Assembly (NCBI GenBank): GCA_905221605.1
Contig: CAJNDS010002190.1
Location: 1,130,788 to 1,172,287 of the forward strand
Source of the DNA: Symbiodinium natans
Lineage: Eukaryota; Sar; Dinophyceae; Suessiales; Symbiodiniaceae
DNA length: 41,500 nt
Direction: 5' to 3'
This document shows positions 24,201 through 28,993 of the stretch, in pieces. Below the pieces are notes generated by a model that saw nothing but the letters and a program-made list of their open reading frames with translations, had not been told where the DNA came from and ran no database searches. The position numbers were made by a program, and so were the translations under genes. Position 1 is the stretch's first letter; each line of letters begins with the position of its first letter.

Positions 24201-27067
24201 CTTCGGAGCTTTCGGGTCTTGGGGTCAGAGAACTGACCACATCAACCCCCAAAGCGCCTCACACAAACGACTTGGAGCTTTGAGGGTTTGGGGTTCATGG
24301 GGGGTTTCGAGCCTTCGGGTTTGGGGACTCAGTGGGGTTTTGGGTTTTAGGGCTTTGTGGTTTTGTGCGTTAGCCATCGTTAGCCATTGTTAGCCTAGTT
24401 TTACGGTCTGGGGTTTCTGAAGCTTGCAAAAGCCTGTGGCGACTACATGCATGGCTCATTTGCTTTGCCTGGTGGCTGAGAAAGGCCTCCGACTCTCACA
24501 GTACCCTGCAAACATTCGCAAGCGGATGCCTTTTGCTACAAGGAGCAAAGCTCACGATCCGGGCAACTTCCTCTAGAAACGTGCCCGCAAGTGCTGGGTC
24601 GGCGCCGAGTGAAGACCTGAACCCCTCAACCCGAAGGCTCTAGAGCTTCGGGCAGTTTAGGGTTTCATGTTTCGTGGCCTCGACTTCATGCGGTTTAGGG
24701 TTTAGGGTTTAGGGTTCAGAGTTTAGGGTTTAGGGTTATAGGGTCTAGGGCCTAAACTGACCTTCATGTCCTAACCTTCACGCTGACTTGAGCTCGCCAG
24801 GGCCTGCAGGACAAGGAGAAAGAGGCGCTGGACAAGCTGACGAGGCAGTTCCCCCCTGGTTCTTAGTAGGGAATGGGGGAACTTGGTGGTTTAGGGTTTA
24901 GTGTTTATTAGGGTTTAGGGTTTAGGGTTTAGGGTTTCGGGACCCTACATACTCCCAGAAAGGGTAAATATAGAGGGCTATAGGGTACCTCATTCCCGCA
25001 GTCCCTACGAAGAATAGTCAGTTTGTAGTCAGGGTTTGGGGTCCTTTCTCATTTCGGAGAGGGGGGAGAAGGTCATGGTTTCATTGAAGCCCCATCCGGC
25101 TCTAAAAATCTTGGGGGCATGCTGCGATCTACAGCGATTCTCACATTGTACTATGAAGCTTGTTGGGTCATCAAAAGCCCAAACCATAAACACTAAACCG
25201 TAAACCCTACTAAAAGAGAACTAGCCGGCCTAGGAGGCACATGCCGGTTTAGGAAGGCACGATTGCGAACTTTCTTGCAGCGTCCCACGCACCAACGACC
25301 TACACCTAGTGTTTAGCTTTAGGGTTTAGGGTCAGGGTTTCAGGGCTAGGGTTTAGGGTCTAACCCGAAAAGGCCCTTCGCGCCCTAAACCTTAGCCCCT
25401 GAACCCCTTAACCCCGAACCCTAAACCCAACTTGCCACAAAGGCCCAGACCTTCAGCTTAGAGCGCGCACATGACGAAAGCGGCAAGTTGTGCGCTATGT
25501 TGTGCACACACGTGGACGACTTCTTCTGGGCAGCGTTCGGTGAGGGCGAGTTGAAGATTCAGCAGTTGCTGGACCACTTCAAAACCGGTCGAATCGAAGA
25601 GGGTAGCTTCAGGTTCTGTGGCAGAGAATACGTTCAGCACCCCGATGGCACCATCGAGATCAATTCAAGAGACAACACGCGTGCCATCACTCCCCTCAAG
25701 ATCCCCAAGAATGCGAAGATGACAACACATTTCACACAAGGACAGAGAACAGCGCTCCGGTCTGTAATCGGCTCACTCGCTTGGGTGGCCAGAGCCACAA
25801 GGCCCGACCTTATGTATAGTGTCAATGCACTGCAACAGTGCGATCGCTCCCGAAATGCTAGGGTTAGGGCTTAGGGAAGGAGGGAGTTCAGTTCAGGGTT
25901 GAGGGTTGAGGATTCGAGGTTCAGGCTTTAGGGCTCATAGCGTTTTCAGTTCAAGGTCCAGGGCTCAGAGCCCTGAGACCCTGAACCCTGAACCCTAAAC
26001 CCCAAACCCTAAACCCTAAACCCCAAACCCTAAACCCCCAAACCCTAAACCCTTTGGGTTTAAGTCGGTTTCAGGTGCAGAGCTTGGCTTGTTGAATGAC
26101 TTGGGGTAGCGAGGCACATCGTGGACCAGCTCTTCCGCCCCGTGTACTATTCCATGAAGGAAGTTGCTTGCTTCCTTTGCTGTACCCCCTAAGCCCTAAG
26201 CCCTAAACCCTAAAAGACTTCAGCCACAAACGCTAGACTTGCTTAAGAACAGGGGCCCTCATTTTAAGGCCGTTCGGTTTCCTTGCACAATCTCTTTAAA
26301 ACTTGTTCCTAGCTTTTAGGGTTCAGGGCTAGGGGCTTAGGACTTACTCTAAGAATCCAAAACCTACTTCTGTTGTGGGTTGCCTCACACATGACCTACC
26401 AAAGAAGTAGGTTGTGGGCTCTAAAGGTAGGGTTTTGCGACTCTGAACCATAAGTATGGTTTCAGCCGTTGTGCATTTGTACTCAGGGCAGCCACGTTCA
26501 GACTGCAAGGCTTCGATTTGCCGAGTCCTTTTCATTATTTTTGGGGGAGGCTCCTTCCCCTCTGAACCAACCGCAACAAAGCTCCAACCGGTTGACCCTG
26601 CACTTCAACCTCCCCCCCAAAAAAAAGTAAACAACTAAGCACAAAACACACCTAAAGCATCCACAAAGGATTATAAACTGTTTGAAATCAACATCTAGGC
26701 CCTCATCACTAACTCCGAAAGCAAGCAAAGAGAAAATGAACCCCCAACGTGTTTAAGAGTCTAGGCCCTCTGAAACTTCTTGCCGGAGTCCGAGTCATCG
26801 TGAAGCCCATAGTGCGATGAAGCCATGTCATGAAACAGGGTTCTTATGACTGCTCTTGGTGAGTGTGTTTAGACCCCAATGTCTATACTTGGAGGTTATA
26901 AATAGGGTTATATGGGCCCCAAATTGGGCTATAAGTCTTACTCTGTAGGTTATATCTCCTTGAACTATATAAGGTTTGTATACTAAGGGAGCCCCTACTT
27001 GTAGATGTTCTGACGCCATGGCCTCTGTTGGCCCCAGTCCATCGCCGAGTCGGTTTGGAGGCGGTGA
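5600..27067 (+). CDS. hemA: Glutamyl-tRNA reductase (GluTR), multi-exon gene, 5' end unresolved
   Basis: GluTR reduces glutamyl-tRNA(Glu) to glutamate-1-semialdehyde with NADPH, the first committed step of C5 tetrapyrrole synthesis, in the plastid of algae. Split exons in order encode the family motifs: VLSTCNRFELY (catalytic Cys), SSGLDSLVLGEAQILSQ, CGGKIVSRMLN, GKMVRT, SVSSAAVEL, VCIVGAGKMSR (nucleotide-binding domain), SLVNRSMEKA, SDVTFTATGSK, LVDISVP, SVDDLKK, VVQANAEKRQ and ITAEVQKFKCW, then the C-terminal dimerisation helices. Phases agree at nearly all junctions and total about 1,206 nt (402 codons) from the first recognised exon, close to GluTR minus its N-terminus. Most donors are GC, most acceptors AG|G. 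The N-terminal part (GLSHH..VEVRE region) and the transit peptide were not found. Identity is near certain; exact exon ends are inferred. Exons are listed separately. Confidence 0.93.
6206..6633 (-). repeat. Longest (CCCTAAA)n array, about 430 bp
   Basis: Variants CCCTAAAC, CCCCTAAA, CCCTAAAA and CCTAAAG occur in blocks on the left, with pure units on the right. It ends about 30 nt before the hemA exon at 6665. Confidence 0.97.
6665..6693 (+). CDS. hemA: hemA exon, LVPELAVLS(T)
   Basis: This 29-nt exon after GGCTCAG encodes LVPELAVLS plus two bases (AC) of the Thr codon before the catalytic Cys. The donor is GCCGGG. It joins in phase to the exon at 7567, giving VLST-CNRFELY. It is flanked by a CCCTAAA array on the left and TTTAGGG on the right. 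Its first base is T, an exception to the AG|G rule. Confidence 0.85.
6970..7242 (-). other. Minus-strand open frame inside a hemA intron
   Basis: The minus strand is open for about 80 codons without a clear start, including VAAETAADYTDASQETPNKE and FWRVLHMFRPCKPVKAF, ending in TAA near 6970. It lies in the intron between 6693 and 7567. I do not recognise it. It could be a degenerate transposon or chance. Confidence 0.2.
7460..7541. mobile_element. MITE-like inverted repeat (family B) with telomere repeats in the loop
   Basis: Left arm GTTCCCCCTTATCCTAACAG, right arm CTGTTAGTATCAGGGAAC. The centre is (CCCTAAA)n. It shares both arms with the copies at 28.4 and 28.6 kb. Inside a hemA intron. 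Confidence 0.75.
7567..7632 (+). CDS. hemA: hemA exon, catalytic Cys (CNRFELYFASPEVKKFAAVESG)
   Basis: Acceptor GCCCAG|G. The first base completes the Thr codon, then CNRFELYFASPEVKKF follows. The Cys aligns with the nucleophile that forms the thioester with glutamate in GluTR. The end is placed at a GC donor (GCACCT, phase 2). A GT donor at 7646 (GTTCTT) would add a few residues. Confidence 0.9.
7791..7836 (+). CDS. hemA: hemA exon, AVHAFLSQKSGIPAE
   Basis: Acceptor CTGCAAG|G, donor GCTGCA after GAG. It encodes AVHAFLSQKSGIPAE, matching the FL-E-SGL helix of the N-terminal GluTR domain, and continues in phase 0 into ELEPYLF. An acceptor at 7774 (TTACAG) is also possible. Read on past the donor, the frame stops at TGA. 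Confidence 0.85.
8249..8503 (+). other. 84-codon open frame in a hemA intron, product unknown
   Basis: Lysine- and arginine-rich frame (GCLVRKWFLGSKVFLTTSEA near the middle) in the intron between 7836 and 8671. The opposite strand is open over the same stretch. No domain was recognised. It may be an old mobile-element piece. Confidence 0.15.
8513..8633 (-). repeat. (CCCTAAA)n array before a hemA exon
   Basis: About 17 units ending 38 nt before the acceptor at 8670. A TTTAGGG array starts at 8769, 39 nt after that exon's donor. Confidence 0.97.
8671..8730 (+). CDS. hemA: hemA exon, ELEPYLFTHSGEAATQHLFE
   Basis: Acceptor CACGCAG|G, donor GAG|GCCTGG, phase 0 at both ends. It encodes ELEPYLFTHSGEAATQHLFE, the segment right before the (V)xSGLDSLVLGE motif in GluTR. 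It is flanked by (CCCTAAA)n upstream and (TTTAGGG)n downstream. Confidence 0.92.
8885..9162 (-). other. Intronic coding-like island, possible transporter fragment
   Basis: A repeat-free GC-rich island in the intron between 8730 and 9934. The minus strand reads QGFCQLAVGYKDLSHVYATA then GRISALL, which resembles the YKDL-EL-G-T-R---LL stretch after the transmembrane domain of subfamily D (peroxisomal) ABC transporters. The plus strand is also open (VCVRCRVHGIVKALENALAS at 9088-9150, ending at a GAG|GTTTAG donor-like site). The strand is undecided and the match is weak. Confidence 0.2.
9169..9303. other. Intronic coding-like island, open on both strands
   Basis: About 130 nt without repeats. 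Plus frame: FLAKKVHELIATWVLLAKKL and onward. Minus frame: RTVLIHLHFPDGVVFVLGQK then ELFRKQNPGGDEFMNFLGQE. Both have typical algal codon choice and plausible splice edges. It cannot be hemA, because the flanking exons join directly in the protein. Confidence 0.25.
9570..9660 (+). repeat. Imperfect ~30-nt direct repeat around ACGACTCGG
   Basis: Three spaced copies of (G)ACGACT(C)GG with GC-rich tails and CAAATTT-like spacers, at about 9583, 9611 and 9643. This is unlike the surrounding telomere-like sequence. Function unknown. Confidence 0.5.
9934..9987 (+). CDS. hemA: hemA exon, VSSGLDSLVLGEAQILSQ
   Basis: Acceptor CATACAG|G, donor CAG|GTGCGC, 54 nt, phase 0. It encodes VSSGLDSLVLGEAQILSQ, the most diagnostic GluTR signature in the window (family form A-SGLDSLVLGE-QIL-QV). 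This exon fixes the gene's identity and strand. Confidence 0.97.
10007..10195 (+). repeat. TTTAGGG/TTCAGGG mixed array
   Basis: It begins right after the donor region of the SGLDSLVLGE exon and contains a homogeneous block of TTCAGGG units at about 10063-10110. Confidence 0.97.
10541..10569 (+). CDS. hemA: hemA exon, VKACHEPGT(E)
   Basis: A 29-nt exon after GGAGAAG|G with donor GA|GCCATG (phase 2). It encodes VKACHEPGT and splits the next Glu codon. It continues QILSQ-VKACHE as in GluTR. An alternative acceptor at 10531 breaks the phase. Confidence 0.8.
10635..10712. mobile_element. Family C relative
   Basis: Shares the words GGGTTTCCGAA, GGGGTCCTTATTATAAGG and CCCTACTATTTG with family C copies in the opposite orientation. 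In the hemA intron 10570-11763. Confidence 0.6.
11114..11226. mobile_element. Family D relative
   Basis: Left arm GGGTAGTTCCCTAAATCAGG, right arm GGCCCTAATTTAGAGTACCC. In the hemA intron 10570-11763. Confidence 0.65.
11372..11450 (-). repeat. (CCCTAAA)n array
   Basis: Near-perfect units inside the hemA intron 10570-11763. The GC-rich island just after it (about 11451-11545) has an open frame, FMTPLRHAIQKADEETVAG, with no place in GluTR. Confidence 0.95.
11764..11802 (+). CDS. hemA: hemA exon, CGGKIVSRMLNA(A)
   Basis: Acceptor CTCCAG|G, donor GCGGC|GCTGGG. It encodes CGGKIVSRMLNA plus two bases of an Ala codon. It matches the GGK-LSRLLN-A helix after the QILxQV region. Phase agrees on both sides. 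Confidence 0.9.
12206..12252 (+). CDS. hemA: hemA exon, IRMGKMVRTRTKIGK(G)
   Basis: Acceptor GCTCAG|G, donor AAAG|GCCAGG, phase 1 at the 3' end. It encodes IRMGKMVRTRTKIGK, the GK-VRTET-IG-G segment. The usual Glu of R-T/S-E-T is Arg here. The long open frame 12144-12467 is this exon read through into its flanking introns. Confidence 0.92.
12531..12709 (+). repeat. (TGTA)n microsatellite
   Basis: About 45 units of TGTA/GTAT, then degenerate GTAT and TGTG words to about 12880. All frames are open, hence the spurious MYVC-repeat ORFs. In the hemA intron 12253-13186. Confidence 0.97.
13187..13232 (+). CDS. hemA: hemA exon, (G)SVSVSSAAVELMMS(R)
   Basis: Acceptor CATGCAG|G, donor CAG|GCTTTA. It encodes SVSVSSAAVELMMS, the invariant S-SSAAVEL region that opens the nucleotide-binding domain. 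The donor runs straight into TTTAGGG repeats. It leaves AG, which the next exon completes to Arg. Confidence 0.95.
13958..13997 (+). CDS. hemA: hemA exon, AMQDLRKPASKLH
   Basis: Acceptor TCCGCAG|G. One base completes Arg, then AMQDLRKPASKLH, then donor CAC|GTCCAA in phase 0. Joined to the next exon it reads ASKLH-VCIVGAGKMS, the expected linker into the Rossmann motif. Confidence 0.85.
14232..14263 (+). CDS. hemA: hemA exon, VCIVGAGKMS(R)
   Basis: Acceptor ACTGAG|G, donor AG|GCCATT, 32 nt. It encodes VCIVGAGKMS, the GAGKM dinucleotide-binding loop of GluTR. The acceptor has no pyrimidine tract but gives correct phase on both sides. Confidence 0.93.
14480..14522 (+). CDS. hemA: hemA exon, LLLLALFSKYPDIK
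   Basis: Acceptor CTGCCAG|G, donor AAG|GCTGCG. One base completes Arg (GAGKMSR), then LLLLALFSKYPDIK, the first helix of the Rossmann fold. The frame stays open to 14813 if not spliced, but that extension has no GluTR similarity. Confidence 0.88.
14940..15005 (+). repeat. (CCCTATAAG)n variant array
   Basis: A locally homogeneous 9-nt unit, CCCTATAAG, in a broader field (14860-15360) of CCCTAAG-like and CCCTATAAG-like words. It appears derived from CCCTAAA. Confidence 0.9.
15387..15449 (+). CDS. hemA: hemA exon, VSLVNRSMEKAQEVLDDEMAR
   Basis: Acceptor GCGGAG|G. It encodes VSLVNRSMEKAQEVLDDEM followed by AR, the V-NRS-EKA motif of the second Rossmann strand. The donor is GCCCCC at 15450, or GCGCGG at 15444; both keep phase 0. 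Confidence 0.92.
15464..15555 (-). repeat. (CCCTAAA)n array after the VNRS exon
   Basis: One of the introns whose 5' end carries the CCCTAAA orientation instead of TTTAGGG. Confidence 0.95.
15629..15738 (+). repeat. Poly-G/GGGT tract
   Basis: About 110 nt of G with spaced T, followed by a C run at 15780-15800, so the two could pair. The Gly-rich and Pro-rich ORFs across it are artefacts. Confidence 0.97.
16170..16613 (+). CDS. Unidentified 147-codon ORF in a hemA intron
   Basis: The longest non-repetitive ATG-initiated frame in the window, from ATG 16170 to TAA 16611-16613, inside the intron between 15449 and 16754. It holds soluble-looking helices (AEAWESDENIRRRFMQDGKL, then LLQWLKPEQTGVPSMKNAKL) and a hydrophobic C-terminus. 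No TTTAGGG repeats interrupt it. I do not recognise a family. It may be an inserted retrocopy or mobile-element piece. The opposite strand is also open (112 codons) but less protein-like. Confidence 0.4.
   Translation: MSLRAMNIQIRPLEHPKPKIPKLQRTFLHCRDSDPIAGRAYEVPRIVLAMAGKIPNINLSGLAEAWESDENIRRRFMQDGKLLQWLKPEQTGVPSMKNAKLNCEVLLPMLKMWLPSVIVLDLTAGICEERGHCTFKLIFAHGLLFCL
16754..16798 (+). CDS. hemA: hemA exon, VQNRGGSNAEVVPLA
   Basis: Acceptor GAGCAG|G, donor GCC|GCAGCC, phase 0 at both ends. It encodes VQNRGGSNAEVVPLA, the variable segment ending in the VxPL strand. It is less conserved than its neighbours, and the opposite strand is also open, so it is placed by order and phase. Confidence 0.65.
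17297..17416. mobile_element. MITE-like element (family A), 20-nt terminal inverted repeats
   Basis: Ends CTTGGAGGTTCATGGTACTT and AAGTACCATGAACCTCCAAG are exact reverse complements. The inner arms (ACTGTACTTATAACC / GTACAG) also pair. CCCTAAA units sit in the loop. Lies in the hemA intron 16799-18160. Confidence 0.9.
18161..18220 (+). CDS. hemA: hemA exon, EKMFEVMRQSDVTFTATGSK
   Basis: Acceptor CCAAG|G directly after a poly-C tract, donor AAG|GCCTTC, phase 0. It encodes EKMFEVMRQSDVTFTATGSK. The SDV-FTATGS motif is characteristic of the GluTR nucleotide-binding domain. Confidence 0.95.
18831..18877 (+). CDS. hemA: hemA exon, VPIIHPEDLKDLERN(L)
   Basis: Acceptor GCGCAG|G. It encodes VPIIHPEDLKDLERN plus CT. 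The only donor that keeps phase with the next exon is GATGTT, a GA-AG intron. It follows TATGSK as in GluTR (TSS-PII). Confidence 0.88.
19224..19346 (-). repeat. (CCCTAAA)n array before the VDISVP exon
   Basis: Ends about 10 nt before the acceptor tract CCTTTCCCAG. A TTTAGGG array follows the exon at 19424-19500. Confidence 0.95.
19357..19414 (+). CDS. hemA: hemA exon, LVDISVPLNVAPGCEEAES
   Basis: Acceptor TTCCCAG|G, donor TCC|GCAAGT. One base completes Leu, then LVDISVPLNVAPGCEEAES, matching the (L/I)VDISVPRNV motif. The usual Arg after VP is Leu here. The donor GCAAGT is the best match to a standard donor in the gene apart from the C. Confidence 0.95.
19524..19600. mobile_element. Family C relative
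   Basis: Contains GTTTCCGAAAGTAGGGGCAC, GGGGTCCTCATGAAAAGGGA and CCTACTATTTGGGG. Follows a TTTAGGG array in the hemA intron after 19414. Confidence 0.6.
20323..20364 (+). CDS. hemA: hemA exon, VNKVASYSVDDLKK
   Basis: Acceptor GCTGCAG|G, donor AAG|GCCCTG, phase 0. It encodes VNKVASYSVDDLKK, the Y-VDDLK motif of GluTR. Without splicing the frame stops at TAA six bases later. Confidence 0.95.
20808..20852 (+). CDS. hemA: hemA exon, VVQANAEKRQSEVDK
   Basis: Acceptor CCTGCAG|G, donor AAG|GCCCTC, phase 0. It encodes VVQANAEKRQSEVDK, following VDDLK as in GluTR (VV-AN-EKR). Donor hexamer and context nearly repeat those of the previous exon. Confidence 0.94.
21033..21255 (+). repeat. Very long poly-G tract, about 220 nt
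   Basis: Almost pure G with isolated C, A and T, in the hemA intron 20853-21955. It is likely to form G-quadruplexes and is a probable site of sequencing or assembly error. Length is approximate. Confidence 0.95.
21717..21848. mobile_element. MITE-like element (family A), diverged
   Basis: Left end CGGAGGTTCATGGTACTT, right end CACCTCCAAG. The interior has TTATAACCCAATCATAACC, as in family A. It ends about 100 nt before the hemA exon at 21956. Confidence 0.75.
21956..22010 (+). CDS. hemA: hemA exon, ARRLITAEVQKFKCWQAE(R)
   Basis: Acceptor CACGCAG|G, donor GCTACG after one base of Arg. It encodes ARRLITAEVQKFKCWQAE, the long GluTR spinal helix (LI-EEV-KF--W). It lies just after a MITE-like element at 21717-21848. 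Confidence 0.93.
22159..22220 (+). repeat. (GGCTCTAT)n tandem repeat
   Basis: About eight perfect copies of an 8-nt unit in the hemA intron 22011-22335. Confidence 0.95.
22336..22375 (+). CDS. hemA: hemA exon, RLKTFSVRVTVA(A)
   Basis: Acceptor GAGCCAG|G. GT completes Arg, then RLKTFSVRVTVA. It sits where GluTR has S--TVPTI--LR, but is divergent. The donor is GCTCAG (22376) or GCGCTC (22374), depending on the next exon's start. Confidence 0.75.
23645..23753. mobile_element. MITE-like element (family C)
   Basis: Terminal inverted repeats ATATGGGGGTTTACGA and TCGTAAACCCCCATAT. The interior includes CAAATAGTAGAATTCCCTTA. CCCTAAA repeats begin at its right edge. Related sequences: 10635-10710, 19524-19600, 37383-37476. 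Confidence 0.85.
23800..23860 (+). CDS. hemA: hemA exon, QAMAEQIRRTEYAKMEHKLK
   Basis: It encodes QAMAEQIRRTEYAKMEHKLK, the AE-IR--EL-K---KL segment of the dimerisation domain. Donor AAG|GCTTTA, phase 0. The acceptor is TTCCAG|A at 23800, or ACAG|G at 23804, which would fit the AG|G rule with a shorter previous exon. Confidence 0.88.
24801..24844 (+). CDS. hemA: hemA exon, GLQDKEKEALDKLT(R)
   Basis: Acceptor TCGCCAG|G, donor AG|GCAGTT. It encodes GLQDKEKEALDKLT plus AG, matching the E--ALD-LTR-I helix near the GluTR C-terminus. Confidence 0.92.
25437..25874 (+). mobile_element. Ty1/copia-type reverse transcriptase fragment
   Basis: The open frame encodes the second half of a copia-type reverse transcriptase: LCTHVDDFFWA (the catalytic V-D-D box), LLDHFKTGRIEEGSFRFCGR, a DGTIEINS strand, and RSVIGSLAWVARATRPDLMY-S-N (the G-L-W-ARPDL block before RNase H). 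The frame opens before the first ATG at 25488. There is no gag, integrase, LTR or RNase H here, so it is a truncated remnant. It sits in the hemA intron between 24844 and 26114, same strand as the gene. The copia identity rests on motif order and is strong. Confidence 0.85.
26114..26162 (+). CDS. hemA: hemA exon, HIVDQLFRPVYYSMKE
   Basis: Acceptor TAGCGAG|G. One base completes Arg, giving LTR-HIVDQLFRPVYYSMKE, matching the IVNKLLH-P---L C-terminal motif. The donor is GTTGCT (26163) or GCTTGC (26166), both phase 0. Confidence 0.9.
27038..27067 (+). CDS. hemA: Possible last exon of hemA (SIAESVWRR, stop TGA)
   Basis: After GCCCCAG, the in-phase frame reads SIAESVWRR and then TGA. It would end the protein shortly after MKE, as expected for GluTR. 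The first base is T rather than G, and no family motif supports it. The true last exon could lie elsewhere. Confidence 0.35.
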   Translation, partial: SIAESVWRR

Positions 27068-27117
27068 CGTTCTACTTTTAACATGGATGCCCAGTAGTGC
27101 CCTTATTCCTTTTTGGG

Positions 27118-27267
27118 GGGGTTAGGTTCCCTTATAAACCCCTTTAAGCAAAAGGGGGCACCCTTTTTAAGCCTTGGTTACTGGGCAGCCTAGTAACCTA
27201 CCAGGACGGGATATTCTACCCTATAACCCCCTAGGACCGGGAGTAGACCCTTATATATATATATGTG

Positions 27268-27299
<32 letters not shown>

Positions 27300-27380
27300 G
27301 GGGGGGGGGGGGGGGTTGGGGTTCCCTTCTAATCCCCTTAAAAAGGGTACCCTTTTATTCCCAGGCTACTCCCGGGTCTA
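27118..27380. repeat. Dispersed repeat family G, two adjacent copies
   Basis: Words GGTTCCCTTATAAACCCCTT, AAGGGTACCCTTTT and TTACTCCTGGGTCTAG recur at 27118-27190, 27317-27380, 28235-28312, 5203-5270 and 2296-2352. The AAAGGGTACCCTTTT core is palindromic. An AT microsatellite and poly-G separate the copies here. Confidence 0.7.
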
Positions 27381-27399
27381 GCCCCTTAAAAAGGCCCTT

Positions 27400-28230
27400 T
27401 ATGGGGTTGATGATGGGGATTCTAGGGCTTAATAGGCCATCCTGGCAGCGGCACGTGGAATGTCTGAATGCTCAAGCGCTAACTGTTGGCTAAACCTCAA
27501 AGGGGGTAGGCTTGGTAGCTTGTTGCAGCTCTATGCTAAGCAGTGACAAAATTGTGCCTTGAAAGACACAATCAAAATCAACTTGTTCACGGCGCAACCA
27601 TCACTTCTAGAAAATACGACAACTGTGCATTGCTACCCACAATATTCATTCCCGGTCGTCCGTTGTCATGCCTTCTGCGATGAAGTTCAATGCCAAGCCA
27701 CACCCTCAACCCTGAACCTGGATGGTAGGCCCTTGGAAAGTTTACATTTTCCCTTGTTGGGTTTAAGAGGGGTCCTTTTGAGGAACATTTTTTGGAGAGT
27801 TTGGAGCTTTGAACAGCATGGTTAATGGAACCCGGGGCTGAGGAACCCAGAAACCAGGCTATTTGAGGGCTTTGGGCGGCGTAGCTAAGTCCATAGTCGT
27901 ACTGCAAATGGACAGCCTGGGGAAAGTAACCCTAAGCCCTACACCCTACACCCTAAAACCTAAACCCAGAACCCTAAACCCTCAACCCTAAACCTTAAAC
28001 CCTGAACCCAATAGGTAGTGGAGGTGCACTAAAGAGTCCGAGCTGCAGTTGCTCCAAGCATCGGCAGCAGGTGCTAATCAATTTTTATTTTGTTCATATA
28101 AAACCAAAGAGGATGTTGAAGATGTTGTTGTTATTAAGGTTCTAAGAGGAGTATAGCTTAACCGAAACCTTTTGTGACACAGAGTTGCTGCTACTATAGG
28201 ACCCGGAGTAGGCCCTTATTTCCTTTTTTC
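27400..28230. other. Mostly unique stretch without a recognisable gene
   Basis: Short frames on both strands at 27559-27907 overlap each other and show no motif. A CCCTAAA-like patch lies at 27930-28012. Probably the region between hemA and the second gene. Confidence 0.5.
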
Positions 28231-28234
28231 AAGG

Positions 28235-28312
28235 TTGGGGTTCCCTCATAACCCCCTTAAAACCAAAAAGGGTACCCTTTTCATTCCTGGTTACTCCTGG
28301 GTCATGTTTACG
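28235..28312. repeat. Dispersed repeat family G
   Basis: GGGGTTCCCTCATAACCCCC, then AAAGGGTACCCTTTTCATTC and TTACTCCTGGGTC, as at 27.1-27.4 kb. Confidence 0.7.
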
Positions 28313-28410
28313 GGGCATATTGTAAGGGGCTACGTAAGTATACAGGGACTACACAGCGTATGTGTAGGGGAATAAGGTTCAGGGTCCCTTCTAGGGGTCC
28401 CTCCTTATAC

Positions 28411-28505
28411 CTTGGGATGTTCCCCCTTATACTAACAGTCCTTAATAGGGCTTTTTTTTATGTAACGATAAGCGTTTCATTAAGGACTGTTAGTATAGGG
28501 GGAAA
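28411..28505. mobile_element. MITE-like inverted repeat (family B)
   Basis: Left arm TTCCCCCTTATACTAACAGT, then CCTTAAT; the right arm is its reverse complement. The loop is T-rich and has no telomere repeat. Confidence 0.85.
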
Positions 28506-28623
28506 ATCACAACACACAGTTGCTGTTGTTATTCAGGGTCTGGGGCCTTGTAGGGCTTAGTTTGTGTTCAGGATGCAGGGTTTAGGGCCTTTTTCCAGTG
28601 GATCAAGGCCTACAAAGGCTAAA

Positions 28624-28725
28624 CCTTGGGATGTTCCCCCTTATACTAGCAGTCCTTAATAGGGGTTATACTAGGGGGGGTACTATAATCCCTAATGAGG
28701 ACAGTTAGCATAAGGGGGAACATCC
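28624..28725. mobile_element. MITE-like inverted repeat (family B)
   Basis: The arms start with GGATGTTCCCCCTTATACTA and end with GCATAAGGGGGAACATCC. It lies 120 nt from the previous copy, with slightly diverged arms. Confidence 0.85.
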
Positions 28726-28993
28726 GAAATTGGACCATGCTTCCGACCGCACTACTTGCTGTTCCCCGACTCGCCCCATGCACTGCCTCAGACTTCCTCC
28801 AGCGCTCGCGCGCTCTCTTCGAGCAAGCGCAAGCCACACAGACGCCTTCCCCACCCCGTGGCCTGACATGCACTTGGTGTAGCTTGTGAAGGTTGGGGGC
28901 TCCGAAAACATTAAACCCTAAGCCATAAACACTAAACCCTAAACCCTGGGGGAGGTTTGGGGTTTGCTTTTGAGTGGGTTTTCAAGTATCCAG

